This document shows positions 18,067 to 27,126 of a stretch of DNA of 64,000 bases, in pieces. A program made the translations under genes and the position numbers. The notes beneath the pieces are model-generated. The model was given only the letters and a program-made list of their open reading frames with translations, was not told where the DNA came from and searched no databases. The stretch comes from JBGTFE01 sp049799955 (GTDB lineage: Bacteria; Acidobacteriota; Blastocatellia; Pyrinomonadales; Pyrinomonadaceae). Numbering within the stretch: position 1 is the stretch's first letter; every line of letters starts with the position of its first letter. The DNA lies in assembly GCA_049799955.1 (NCBI GenBank), contig JBARIW010000077.1, positions 99,010-163,009 on the forward strand, given 5' to 3'.

Positions 18067-18510
18067 ATGAACACAAACGTCAATGCTCAGATTATTAGCT
18101 GCCCGAAATGCGGCGCAAAAAATCGGATTGTTCCCGGCGGGCGCGGCGAGCCGGTTTGCGGGCGGTGCAAAACATCTTTAACTGCTGAAGCTCATCCGGT
18201 TATTATTACCGACCAAAACTTTGCCGGAGAAGTCGAGCGATCACCGCTGCCTGTTTTGATAGATTTTTGGGCGGCGTGGTGCGGACCGTGCCGGATAATT
18301 GCGCCCACTATCGAACAACTGGCAAAAGAATTGAGCGGAAAGGTGCGCGTCGGTAAACTCGACGTTGACGCAAATCAAATGACGGCAGGACGATTTCATG
18401 TCCGGAGCATTCCGACCTTGCTTATTCTGAAAAGTGGAAAAGAAGTTGAACGCATCGTCGGCGTCCAGTCAAGGGAATACATTTTGCAGCGTTTGAAGGC
18501 GTATCTCTAA
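18067..18510 (+). CDS. trxC: Thioredoxin 2 with N-terminal zinc ribbon
   Basis: A 147-residue protein. The ATG at 18067 is chosen because the TrxC-type zinc ribbon starts right after it (CPKCG, then CGRC at about residues 11-36); an in-frame upstream ATG at 17974 would add 31 residues with no family similarity. The thioredoxin fold follows with the active site WCGPC and the cis-Pro loop SIPTLLI. It reduces protein disulfides in the cytosol, and the zinc-ribbon type is linked to oxidative stress. Single-gene unit ended by a strong terminator. Confidence 0.93.
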   Translation: MNTNVNAQIISCPKCGAKNRIVPGGRGEPVCGRCKTSLTAEAHPVIITDQNFAGEVERSPLPVLIDFWAAWCGPCRIIAPTIEQLAKELSGKVRVGKLDVDANQMTAGRFHVRSIPTLLILKSGKEVERIVGVQSREYILQRLKAYL

Positions 18511-18537
18511 ATTTTAATCAATGAAACGTTCGAAGTT

Positions 18538-18572
18538 AAAAGGTCTTAATTCAGCTAGAATTAAGACCTTTT
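18538..18572. terminator. Perfect 15-bp bidirectional terminator
   Basis: AAAAGGTCTTAATTC (18538-18552) is the exact complement of GAATTAAGACCTTTT (18558-18572), with loop AGCTA. A and T runs flank both sides. It lies between the convergent trxC and delta-60/FG-GAP genes and can stop transcription from either. Confidence 0.88.
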
Positions 18573-18596
18573 ATATTTAATTCGTCCTTGTTGCAT

Positions 18597-21500
18597 TTAA
18601 GGAACAAAAGCATTCGGAACAGGCACATCGCCACTTTGACCGAAGGTCTGAATCAGAGTTCCAGCCGTTGTTCTCTGGACATACCAAGTCGATTGCGATG
18701 GACGAAAAACCGTCGCATCAAACCGCCCGTCGCCGTCGTAATCTCCCGGCGCAGGCACATCTCCGTTTGTTCCAAAGGGAAATGAATAATAGCTGAAATC
18801 ATTGCTTCGAAGGATAAGCCATTCTCCCGAAGATGGTCTGTAGATTGCTACATCCGCCTTACCATCACCTGTGTAATCGCCCTGAACGGGTTTGTCCAAA
18901 CTGTTTCCGAATTGGAAAGCAACAACGCTATTGTTTGAGCTTTGCTGAATCCACCATTCGCCGACCGATGCTCTCCAAATCGCAATATCAGCCTTTCCGT
19001 CTCCGTCGTAATCGGCTACTGCCGGAACATCTCCGTTTGCTCCAAACTGCTGAATCGTAAACCCGCCGTCAGAAGAACGACGAATATACCATGTCGTATC
19101 GGACGGGCGAAACACTACCGAATCGGCTTTCCCGTCGCCGTCGAAATCTCCTATGGCAGGAATATCACCGTTTGTTCCGAACGGATACGAGTAATAGCTT
19201 CCGTCTTCACTTCGCAGAATAAACCACTCGCCTGAGACAGGACGAAAGACGGCAATATCGGCGCGTCCGTCGCCGGTGTAATCCCCCGGAACGAGTTTAT
19301 CAGCAGAATTACCAAACTGAGCGGCATAGTTTCCGCTGTCGGAGCTTCTCGAATACCACCATTCTCCGGCACTCGGGCGAAAGATTGAAATGTCCGTTTT
19401 GCCGTCGCCGTCAAAATCGAAAGGCGCGCGGAGATGAGGAACCAGCGTTATTCTGGCAAGGCTTGGACGCGCTGCGTTTCCGATAACGGAGAAATCACCG
19501 CCGACAAGGATTTTCCCGTCCGCCTGACTGGCGATGTCATAGACTGTGGAATCTGCGCCCGTCGGGAAGAAAAGCAAATCGAGCGTGCCGTTAGATGTAA
19601 ACCGCACGAAATTTTTTCCGGCTGTGCCGTTGACGGCGGAAAATGTTCCGCCGACGATAATATTTTCATCAGGCGACTGAAACATAGTCGCGGCGCTTCC
19701 GGTAAAAGTTGCCGATTGAAAACTGCCGTCCGCGCTTCCGTCGATGTTGCGTCTTGTAAGCGTAGTTGCAGTCAGAGCTAAATATTTTCCGTCCGTTTGG
19801 CGAATTATCCGTCTGACGCTCGAAATAGTTCCGGCATTAAAAGTCGTGTCCAGAGTGCCGTCGGAATTTAAGCGGGCAAAATTTTGTCGATTAAAGCCGT
19901 TTACTCCGTTAAAAGTTCCGCCGACTACAATTTTTCCGTCGGGTTGAACCAAAACAGGGTTTACCGTACCGGAGCCGAAAATCGGGCTAAAAGAAGTATC
20001 GAGCCCTCCGTCCGCATTTAATTTTGCCAAAGCGGATTGGTTAATGCCGTTGACCGAAGAAAAGCTTCCGCCGATGAGAAATTTTCCGTCTGCTAAAAGT
20101 ATGATTGAAAGAACCGCCGAGCTAACGTCGGGATTGAATGTGTTATCCAAACTTCCGTCGGAATTCAGACGCGCGATATGATTTCTGGCTACACCGTTAT
20201 AAGTCGTAAAACCGCCGCCGACTAAAATTTTTCCGTCCGACTGTAAAGCAAATACATTCGGCGTTCCGTTCAATCCGCTACCCGGGTCAAATGTCGTATC
20301 AAGATTTCCGTCGGGATTCAAAACCGCGATTTTATTTCTAAATACTCCATTAATCCGGTTAAAATCACCGCCGACGAGTAATTTTCCGCTAGGCTGAATC
20401 GCTATATCCGTAACAATTCCCTTGACGCCCGGCGCCGGATTAAACGATGTATCCAGACTTCCATCCGAATTCAGCCGCCTGTATCTCAACTCATTCGACA
20501 ATTCGCCGAAAGACAAAACGCGGTTTGAGCCGTCTATAGTCCAGTTTTCGATATTCTCTAAATAGGCAGGCGAATTATATGTATTATCCAAACTTCCGTT
20601 CGAATTCAGACGATAAAACCGGGTTTCGATAGTATTAGTAAAACTTAAGATAAATTGCCCGTTCGACAAAATTTTAACTCTGTCGCCGCTGACTGCCGGG
20701 GAAAAATCAGAATCGACATTTCCGGCTGGCAGCAACCTGACTACGCCCGGACTGTTTACGCCGTTTACAGTTGAAAATCTACCGGCGGCGATAATGCTTC
20801 CATCCGGCTGAACGTCAAAATCACTAATCGACGTTCCGCTAAACTTAGGATAGGTAAAAGTCGGAGCTTCAAAAGTATTATCACGAGTTCCGTCCGAATT
20901 ATAACGATAAAGATAAGCGTTGCTTATAGTAAAGGCAACGCCGCCGCCGATAAGAATTTTTCCGTCCGGGAGCAGGTAAACTCTGCTCATATATGTCCGG
21001 GACGAAGTAACAATTTCCGTAAAAGAGATGTCAAAGCTTCCATCGGAATTCAGGCGGTGAAGAAAGTCATTTGCGCGACCGCCTGAAGATACAGTCCGTT
21101 TGACCAGAATTTTCCCGTCCGGCTGAATCGCCTCGACGACTGCGGAGGAAGAACTGTCTCCGCCGGTCGGAGCAAAAGGCGATGTAAAAGATGCGTCGGT
21201 GCTTCCGTCGGCATTTACTCTGATAATATCGGCTACATAATTTTGAGTCGGGCTGGGCAGATAACCGGCAATGACGATTTTTCCGTCAGGCTGAACCGAT
21301 GCGTTTTTCAGGAGAAATGAATCGCACGCGGAGCAGTTAAATGAAGGGTCGATAGTTCCGTCAGCATTTACGCGTTTGATGTAGCTGTTTGTCGGATAAT
21401 TGCTGACGCCGCCAAAAAAATTCCCTAATATAATTATTTTCCCGTCCGGCTGCAACGCGATGTTTCCCGTAATGCCGGACACAATATCTCTTGTTAACGA

Positions 21501-21626
21501 GGCGTTAAAGCTTAAATCTACGCTCTGGCTTTGCGCGTGAACATTTATACCGGGCAAACCTGTTAAAAAAATTATAAAGGCTGCGGTAAGGGTTAAGGTT
21601 CTAAAAATTGGTAAAGTGAAATTCAT
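18597..21626 (-). CDS. Secreted delta-60 repeat and FG-GAP/VCBS protein
   Basis: A 1009-residue protein when started at the ATG at 21626, which begins a clear signal peptide (hydrophobic TLTAAFIIFLTGLPG, cleavage after VHA). The frame is open for 61 more codons upstream, but that part reads as non-coding. Residues 35-690 hold about a dozen delta-60 repeats (QPDGKILVGGDF type, next to LNSDGSLD), which should form beta-propellers. The last 310 residues hold six FG-GAP/VCBS units with Ca-binding DxDGDGxxD loops (DFDGDGKTDISIFRPS). It is exported and probably surface or periplasmic; ligand unknown. No PEP-CTERM or type IX sorting tail is visible. Confidence 0.88.
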   Translation of the reverse strand: MNFTLPIFRTLTLTAAFIIFLTGLPGINVHAQSQSVDLSFNASLTRDIVSGITGNIALQPDGKIIILGNFFGGVSNYPTNSYIKRVNADGTIDPSFNCSACDSFLLKNASVQPDGKIVIAGYLPSPTQNYVADIIRVNADGSTDASFTSPFAPTGGDSSSSAVVEAIQPDGKILVKRTVSSGGRANDFLHRLNSDGSFDISFTEIVTSSRTYMSRVYLLPDGKILIGGGVAFTISNAYLYRYNSDGTRDNTFEAPTFTYPKFSGTSISDFDVQPDGSIIAAGRFSTVNGVNSPGVVRLLPAGNVDSDFSPAVSGDRVKILSNGQFILSFTNTIETRFYRLNSNGSLDNTYNSPAYLENIENWTIDGSNRVLSFGELSNELRYRRLNSDGSLDTSFNPAPGVKGIVTDIAIQPSGKLLVGGDFNRINGVFRNKIAVLNPDGNLDTTFDPGSGLNGTPNVFALQSDGKILVGGGFTTYNGVARNHIARLNSDGSLDNTFNPDVSSAVLSIILLADGKFLIGGSFSSVNGINQSALAKLNADGGLDTSFSPIFGSGTVNPVLVQPDGKIVVGGTFNGVNGFNRQNFARLNSDGTLDTTFNAGTISSVRRIIRQTDGKYLALTATTLTRRNIDGSADGSFQSATFTGSAATMFQSPDENIIVGGTFSAVNGTAGKNFVRFTSNGTLDLLFFPTGADSTVYDIASQADGKILVGGDFSVIGNAARPSLARITLVPHLRAPFDFDGDGKTDISIFRPSAGEWWYSRSSDSGNYAAQFGNSADKLVPGDYTGDGRADIAVFRPVSGEWFILRSEDGSYYSYPFGTNGDIPAIGDFDGDGKADSVVFRPSDTTWYIRRSSDGGFTIQQFGANGDVPAVADYDGDGKADIAIWRASVGEWWIQQSSNNSVVAFQFGNSLDKPVQGDYTGDGKADVAIYRPSSGEWLILRSNDFSYYSFPFGTNGDVPAPGDYDGDGRFDATVFRPSQSTWYVQRTTAGTLIQTFGQSGDVPVPNAFVP

Positions 21627-22123
21627 TTGTATAATCATCCGAAAAATCTGAAAACGATATCTACTGCGGTTTTGTTTGCGTTTGATGTTTAAAAGCGCCC
21701 ATAAAATACGATTAATTTTCAAGCCCGACAAATATTCCAGATTACAGAAAAAGTATTCCCGTAACAAATAATTTTTCCTCAAAAACAGTATAAACTTCCT
21801 AAATCTCATAAGTCATAAATTTATGTTTAAAAACCTTAAATTATTCTAAAATGTTCGGTACATGAAGATATTCCCTTGCTGTGAGGAAAAATGCCCCGCA
21901 TACGGCGGACAGGTGCGGCAAATTTACCCATTAAATGTCTGTGATTAGCCGGATTTCCTTATTTCAAGCCTTTTTATAATGGTATGACAGTTGCTTTCCG
22001 TAATTTAGTTCAGAGCCCCGCAATCTGAATTAATACTAGTTAAATTTAGCAGTTCAGGATTGTCTCCGTCTTAAAAACCGGCGGGGTTTTTACCTCACAT
22101 CCTCAATTTTCATTCCGATACAG
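21627..22123. other. Divergent intergenic region without a gene
   Basis: This 497-base gap separates the minus-strand delta-60 gene from the plus-strand hybrid kinase. It is AT-rich and contains a TATAAT at 21975-21980 without a good -35. A terminator-like hairpin sits just before the kinase gene. The 183 bases next to the delta-60 start are open in that frame but show no signal peptide or domain. Confidence 0.5.
22073..22091 (+). terminator. Terminator-like hairpin before the hybrid kinase gene
   Basis: AAAAACC (22073-22079) pairs with GGTTTTT (22085-22091) around GGCGG, ending in a five-T run. It is 32 bases upstream of the ATG at 22124, where no good ribosome-binding site is seen. It could be a leader attenuator or the end of a short transcript from the upstream gap. 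Confidence 0.4.
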
Positions 22124-25100
22124 ATGATTATCAGCGCAGAACAAAAGCCGGAGATTACCGGTTCGATAAAGATTAATTTGTTATTTTGCCGTGTTTCCGC
22201 CGCTTTACTTTCAGGCGCGATTGTCTCGGTAATAGGCAGTCTCGTCCTCATCGGCTGGCTGTTTGAAGTCGATTTTCTTAAACGCCTGATTCCCGGTTAT
22301 GTTTTTATGAATCCGACAGTAGCTGTCGCGTTAATTTTATCGAGCATTTCTCTGTGGCTGATGCAAAGCCGGAAGACAGCGACGATTCGCCTTGCCAAAG
22401 CGCTTGCTGTCATAATCGCCTTAATCGGCGTGCTTAAATTGTGCGCGATTGCCGGTTTTTTCGATACCGGCATCGACCGGATACTTTTCCGCAGCCAGCA
22501 GTTCGATACGGTTACGGGACGATTAAATCAGATGTCGCCGAATACGGGGCTGAATCTTTTGCTTTTCGGCGCGGCTCTTCTGCTGCTCAACTCGAAACGG
22601 CGAAATTTATTTCCCTCGCAATATCTGGTGATTGTCGTGATTTTGACTACATTTCTGTCGATAATCGGATATTTCTACGGCGCGAAAGCTTTTTTTGCAG
22701 TCGTTTCCTTCAACCTGATGGCGCTTCACACCGCCGTTTTATTTTTTACGCTTGCGGTCGGGCTGCTTTTATCGAGACCCGAACAGGGATTAATAAAGGA
22801 TTTGCTCAGCCGTGAAGCGGGCGGAGAAATGGCGCGGCGTTTATTTCCTCTGGTTATTGTCATTCCGGCAATTTTAGGCTTTTTGGAATTACAAGGCGAG
22901 AAGCGGAATCTCTATCAAATCGAAATGGGAAACGCGATGCTTGTCGTCGCCATCATCTTCATTCTCGGTAAGATTATCTTAAACAACGCCGGTTCGATGA
23001 ATCTGGCGGCTTCCAGACGCAGGCAAACGGAAGAATTAATGCGGCAGTCAGAAGAGAAATATCGAAATATTCTGGGAAACATCGAAGAAGGATATTTTGA
23101 AATCGATTTGAACGGAAATCTCACTTTTTTTAACGATGCTTTGTGCCCGATTCTCGGCTATAGCGCAAATCAAGCGCAGGGAATAAATTACCGGCAATAC
23201 GTTGACGGCGCGAACGGGAGAAAACTGCTTTTCAATCTGTTAAAAATTTTCAAAACAGGTCTGCCAATCAGCCATCTCGATTGGGAAATTATCCGCAGCG
23301 ATAATACGCGGGGATTTGTCGAATCATCGATTTCGCTGATACGCGATATTTCCGGAGAGCCGACCGGATTTCGCGGGCTTGTCCGTGATGTTACGGGGCG
23401 CAAACGGGCGGAAATCGAATCAAAGGTTATCTCCGAGATAATTCAGGGCGTAACGACGACTTCGAATCTAGACGAGCTTTTCATAATTATTTATCAATCG
23501 CTTAAAAAAGTGCTTTACGCGGAGAATTGCTTTGTCGCGCTTTACGACAAAAAAACCGAGCTGCTCAATATGCGCTTTTTCGTCGATAAATACGACACGC
23601 CGCCGCCGCCGTTTAAGCTTGGCAGACAAAAAACCGCGTATGTTTTCCGGCACGGCTGCCCGATACTTATGAACCACGAGATGGTTCGTGAGCTTACCGA
23701 ACAGGGCGAGATTGAACCTGTCGGAACTGCGCCCGCAATGTGGCTCGGCGTGCCGCTCAGAACTCCGAAAGAGATTACCGGCGTTCTGGTCGTTCAGCAT
23801 TACGAAGATGAAAACGCTTATTCTCAGCGCGACCTCGACTTTCTCACTTCGGTCGGAAACCAGATTGCGCTGGCTATCGAGCGCAAACGCGACGAAGAAA
23901 AATTGAGAAGCAGTGAAATGCGTCTTGCCGAAGCGCAGCGGATTGCCCGAATCGGCAGCTTTCAGGTCGAACTCGCCACCGGCTATGTCGAATGGTCTGA
24001 CGAAATGTGGCGCATCTTCGGGCTTGAGCCGGGTGAAAACGGTTTGAGTTTGGAAGATTATATCAGCCACGTTCATCCCGACGACCGCGCATTTGTCAGG
24101 AGCAGTATCGAAAAATCAAACCGGGATAAAAAGGTGTATGATTTTCACCACCGCATTATTCGACCTGACGGAGAGATGCGAGTTATTAACAACAGCGGAA
24201 AATTCATCTTTAATGAAGAAGGAACGCCGGTCAAGATAACCGGCATCCATCAGGACATTACCGAACAGGACGAAATGGAGAAAGAGCTGCGTATCGCCCG
24301 CGACGCGGCGCTCGAATCCGTCAGGCTGAAATCGGAGTTTCTCGCCAATATGAGCCACGAAATCCGTACGCCTATGAACGGCGTTATCGGCATGACCGGG
24401 CTTCTGCTGGACACGGATTTGTCCGAACGCCAGCAGGAATACACCAAAGCCATCGAGACGAGCGCCGACGCGCTTTTGACAATCATCGACGACATTCTGG
24501 ATTTTTCGAAAATCGAAGCCGGACAGCTTCGTTTTGAAACAATCGATTTTGATTTGCGCGAAACCGTCGAAATGCCCGTCGAAATGCTTGCCGAGCGCGC
24601 GCAGGCTAAAAACATCGAGATTGCTTCGCTCGTCTACCGGGAAGTGCCGACGGATTTGCGCGGCGACCCGGGCAGGCTTCGGCAGATTCTGACGAATCTC
24701 ATCGGCAACGCCGTCAAATTTACGCAGAAAGGCGAGGTCGTCGTTCGCGTGAGAAAAGAATCGGAAACGAAAAAACACGTCGTCGTGCGTTTTGAAATTA
24801 AAGATACGGGCATCGGCATTGCCGAAGACGCGCAGCGAAAATTATTTAGCGCTTTCGTTCAGGCTGACGGCTCGACGACGCGTAAATACGGCGGAACGGG
24901 TTTGGGACTGGCAATCTCGAAACAGCTCGTCGAGCTGATGGGCGGCGAAATCGGCGTCGAAAGCGCGGCGGGCGAAGGCTCGACTTTCTGGTTTACGGCG
25001 CGGTTTGAAAAACAGCTTGCGCCGGTGGTAAAAGAACTGCCCGCGAGCGCGGCGAATCTTGACGGAATGCGCGTGCTGATTGTCGATGACAACGAAACCA

Positions 25101-26284
25101 ACCGCAAAATTCTTCTTCATCAAACCGCTTCGTGGGGAATGAACGGCGTTGAAGCCGAATCGGGCGCGCAGGCGCTGGAATTATTAAGCGCTTCGGAAAA
25201 GCCCTTCGATATTGCGATTCTCGATTTGATGATGCCGGAAATGGACGGCTTCGAGCTGGCTCGCGCCATAAAAAACGATTCAAAAATTTCGCGGACGCGG
25301 CTTCTTCTTCTGCCTTCTTTCGGAAAAATCGGTTATGACGAGCTTGCCCGCGAAATCGGGATTGCCGCTTACCTGCAAAAACCCGTGCGCCAGTCTCAGC
25401 TTTACAACTGCCTCGTCAAACTTATAACCGGAAAGCCCGTCAACGCCGGCAATAACGGCTCGCCGCGCCGAATCGCGCCGAATTCTTCGCGCCGCGCCGA
25501 AAATAATGCCGCGACTTCGAAAATTCGTATTCTGATAGCCGAAGACAATGCGATTAACCGCGAAGTGGCGCTCAGCCAATTACAGAGTCTGGGTTATTTG
25601 CCCGACACGGCAATGAACGGATTGGAAGCGGTCGAGGCGCTTAAAAATCAAAAATACGACGTTGTTTTGATGGACTGCCAGATGCCGGAAATGGACGGAT
25701 TCGAAGCGACCGCCGAGATTCGCCGTCTTGAAAACAACTCGAACAACACGCCGATTATTGCGATGACCGCAAACGCTCTGGAAGGCGACCGCGAAAAATG
25801 TCTCGCCGCCGGAATGAACGATTATCTGAGCAAGCCCGTCAAAATAGAAACGCTCCGCAAAATGCTCGAACGCTGGACTTCTCCCGCGAACGAACCGGCA
25901 AAAGAAACGCCGGAAAAAGCGGAGACGAAGAAAGATTTGCTTGAAGCCATCGACGTTTCGGTTCTTAACGGTTACAGAGCTTTGCAGCAGCCGGGCAAGC
26001 CTGATTTGGTCGAAAAATTAATTAATTTGTTTATCGAAGGCGCGGACAAAAATTTATCGTCTCTCAGAGCATCGGTTACAAACGGAAACACCGAGGCGAT
26101 TAAAAGAGGAGCGCACAGCATCAAAGGAAGTGCCGGAAATATCGGCGCGCGGCAGATGGCTGCGCTTTGCCTTGAGCTTGAGCAAAAGGCGCATCTCGGC
26201 GACGAAGCCGAAAGTTTGGTTTCACAGTTGGAAGTTGGATTTAAGCATGTTTCCGAAGTTTTAAACGGGATGCGGCAGAAATAA
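22124..26284 (+). CDS. Large multi-domain hybrid histidine kinase with Hpt
   Basis: A 1386-residue membrane kinase. Residues 1-290 hold about eight hydrophobic segments (a MASE-like sensor region). A PAS domain (about 305-425), a GAF domain (435-590) and a second PAS/PAC domain (600-715) follow. Then come HisKA (NMSHEIRTPMN, H745), HATPase_c, two receivers (D1034 in LDLMMPEMDG, D1184 in MDCQMPEMDG) and a C-terminal Hpt (AHSIKGSAGN, H1331). A complete His-Asp-His phosphorelay is therefore present in one chain. The PilZ-receiver gene starts 14 bases downstream and is a likely partner. The start shown lacks a good ribosome-binding site. Confidence 0.92.
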   Translation: MIISAEQKPEITGSIKINLLFCRVSAALLSGAIVSVIGSLVLIGWLFEVDFLKRLIPGYVFMNPTVAVALILSSISLWLMQSRKTATIRLAKALAVIIALIGVLKLCAIAGFFDTGIDRILFRSQQFDTVTGRLNQMSPNTGLNLLLFGAALLLLNSKRRNLFPSQYLVIVVILTTFLSIIGYFYGAKAFFAVVSFNLMALHTAVLFFTLAVGLLLSRPEQGLIKDLLSREAGGEMARRLFPLVIVIPAILGFLELQGEKRNLYQIEMGNAMLVVAIIFILGKIILNNAGSMNLAASRRRQTEELMRQSEEKYRNILGNIEEGYFEIDLNGNLTFFNDALCPILGYSANQAQGINYRQYVDGANGRKLLFNLLKIFKTGLPISHLDWEIIRSDNTRGFVESSISLIRDISGEPTGFRGLVRDVTGRKRAEIESKVISEIIQGVTTTSNLDELFIIIYQSLKKVLYAENCFVALYDKKTELLNMRFFVDKYDTPPPPFKLGRQKTAYVFRHGCPILMNHEMVRELTEQGEIEPVGTAPAMWLGVPLRTPKEITGVLVVQHYEDENAYSQRDLDFLTSVGNQIALAIERKRDEEKLRSSEMRLAEAQRIARIGSFQVELATGYVEWSDEMWRIFGLEPGENGLSLEDYISHVHPDDRAFVRSSIEKSNRDKKVYDFHHRIIRPDGEMRVINNSGKFIFNEEGTPVKITGIHQDITEQDEMEKELRIARDAALESVRLKSEFLANMSHEIRTPMNGVIGMTGLLLDTDLSERQQEYTKAIETSADALLTIIDDILDFSKIEAGQLRFETIDFDLRETVEMPVEMLAERAQAKNIEIASLVYREVPTDLRGDPGRLRQILTNLIGNAVKFTQKGEVVVRVRKESETKKHVVVRFEIKDTGIGIAEDAQRKLFSAFVQADGSTTRKYGGTGLGLAISKQLVELMGGEIGVESAAGEGSTFWFTARFEKQLAPVVKELPASAANLDGMRVLIVDDNETNRKILLHQTASWGMNGVEAESGAQALELLSASEKPFDIAILDLMMPEMDGFELARAIKNDSKISRTRLLLLPSFGKIGYDELAREIGIAAYLQKPVRQSQLYNCLVKLITGKPVNAGNNGSPRRIAPNSSRRAENNAATSKIRILIAEDNAINREVALSQLQSLGYLPDTAMNGLEAVEALKNQKYDVVLMDCQMPEMDGFEATAEIRRLENNSNNTPIIAMTANALEGDREKCLAAGMNDYLSKPVKIETLRKMLERWTSPANEPAKETPEKAETKKDLLEAIDVSVLNGYRALQQPGKPDLVEKLINLFIEGADKNLSSLRASVTNGNTEAIKRGAHSIKGSAGNIGARQMAALCLELEQKAHLGDEAESLVSQLEVGFKHVSEVLNGMRQK

Positions 26285-26298
26285 AGGAAAAGATTTTT

Positions 26299-27048
26299 AT
26301 GATTGATTTTGTAAAACAAAATGAGCAGGTAAATGTTTCACTCGATGTCGTCTGGCAGGGCGCGGCGGGAAAATACGACGCGCGAATGGGCGAAATCAGT
26401 ATGGAAGGCTGTTTCATCGACAGTATGGGACAGGAAGCTCTCGGCGAGACGATTTATTTTAAGGTGCATCTGCCGTCGGGAATCTGGGTTACATTGCAGG
26501 GCGAAGTCATTTACCAGGAATATCCGATAGGTTTTGAAGTGCGTTTTACCAACCTGACGCAGGAAAATCGAAGGCTGCTCGCCGAGGTCGTCGCCGCGCA
26601 CGGAGGAAAACAAGCGCAGCAAATCTTACTGGAAGAAGAGGAAAAAACGGCTGTCGCGCAAAGCTCCGAGGATTCGCGCCGCGTGCTCGTAGCCGACGAC
26701 GACGCGATGACGCTCGAAGTCGTGAAAGCGATTATTGAAGCTGAAGACTACGATGTCGTAACCGCTTCGGACGGGCGCGAAGCGTTTAGAATTTTGCAGC
26801 AGGACGCGAATTTCAGCGCTGCTATCTTCGATATGACAATGCCGCATCTCGACGGTTTGGATTTGATTCATTACACGAAAACGGACGACCGCCTGCGCCA
26901 CATTCCAATCGGGATGATTACCGCCGAACAAGACCCGAAAATCTGGGACGACAGCGTCGCCGCCGGCGCAAACGTCTTTCTGCCGAAACCTTTCAGCCCG
27001 CCGCAAATTCAAATGATGCTGCGAATACTCGTCAAAAAAAGCGCGTAA
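26299..27048 (+). CDS. PilZ-like domain fused to response-regulator receiver
   Basis: A 249-residue protein behind AAGGAAAAG. Residues 1-100 resemble a PilZ domain (GEISMEGCFIDS, then GEVIYQEYPIGFEVRF), but the RxxxR half of the c-di-GMP-binding signature is not seen, so binding is doubtful. Residues 127-247 are a receiver with an intact pocket (VADDDAMT), phospho-acceptor D178 (IFDMTMPHLDG) and Lys in LPKPFS. It probably takes phosphate from the Hpt of the upstream kinase, with which it forms an operon (14-base gap). The output may be PilZ-mediated control of pili or surface behaviour; this is inference. Confidence 0.8.
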   Translation: MIDFVKQNEQVNVSLDVVWQGAAGKYDARMGEISMEGCFIDSMGQEALGETIYFKVHLPSGIWVTLQGEVIYQEYPIGFEVRFTNLTQENRRLLAEVVAAHGGKQAQQILLEEEEKTAVAQSSEDSRRVLVADDDAMTLEVVKAIIEAEDYDVVTASDGREAFRILQQDANFSAAIFDMTMPHLDGLDLIHYTKTDDRLRHIPIGMITAEQDPKIWDDSVAAGANVFLPKPFSPPQIQMMLRILVKKSA

Positions 27049-27054
27049 GTACGG

Positions 27055-27126
27055 AATGATGAAGTATGAACGATGAACGGAAGAAATTGTCTTTCATTCA
27101 TCGTTCATCGTTCATACTTCATCATT
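27055..27126. repeat. Quasi-palindromic GATGAAC word repeat, convergent gap
   Basis: Left arm 27055-27079 (AATGATGAAGTATGAACGATGAACG); right arm 27094-27126 is its near-complement (TCATCGTTCATCGTTCATAC). The stop codon of the minus-strand phosphodiesterase gene (27122-27124) lies inside the right arm. Confidence 0.8.

Noticed and set aside
18597..19440. Insertion-sequence-like DNA repeats
   Set aside because: The repeats are in-frame FG-GAP coding units of one protein, not a mobile element.
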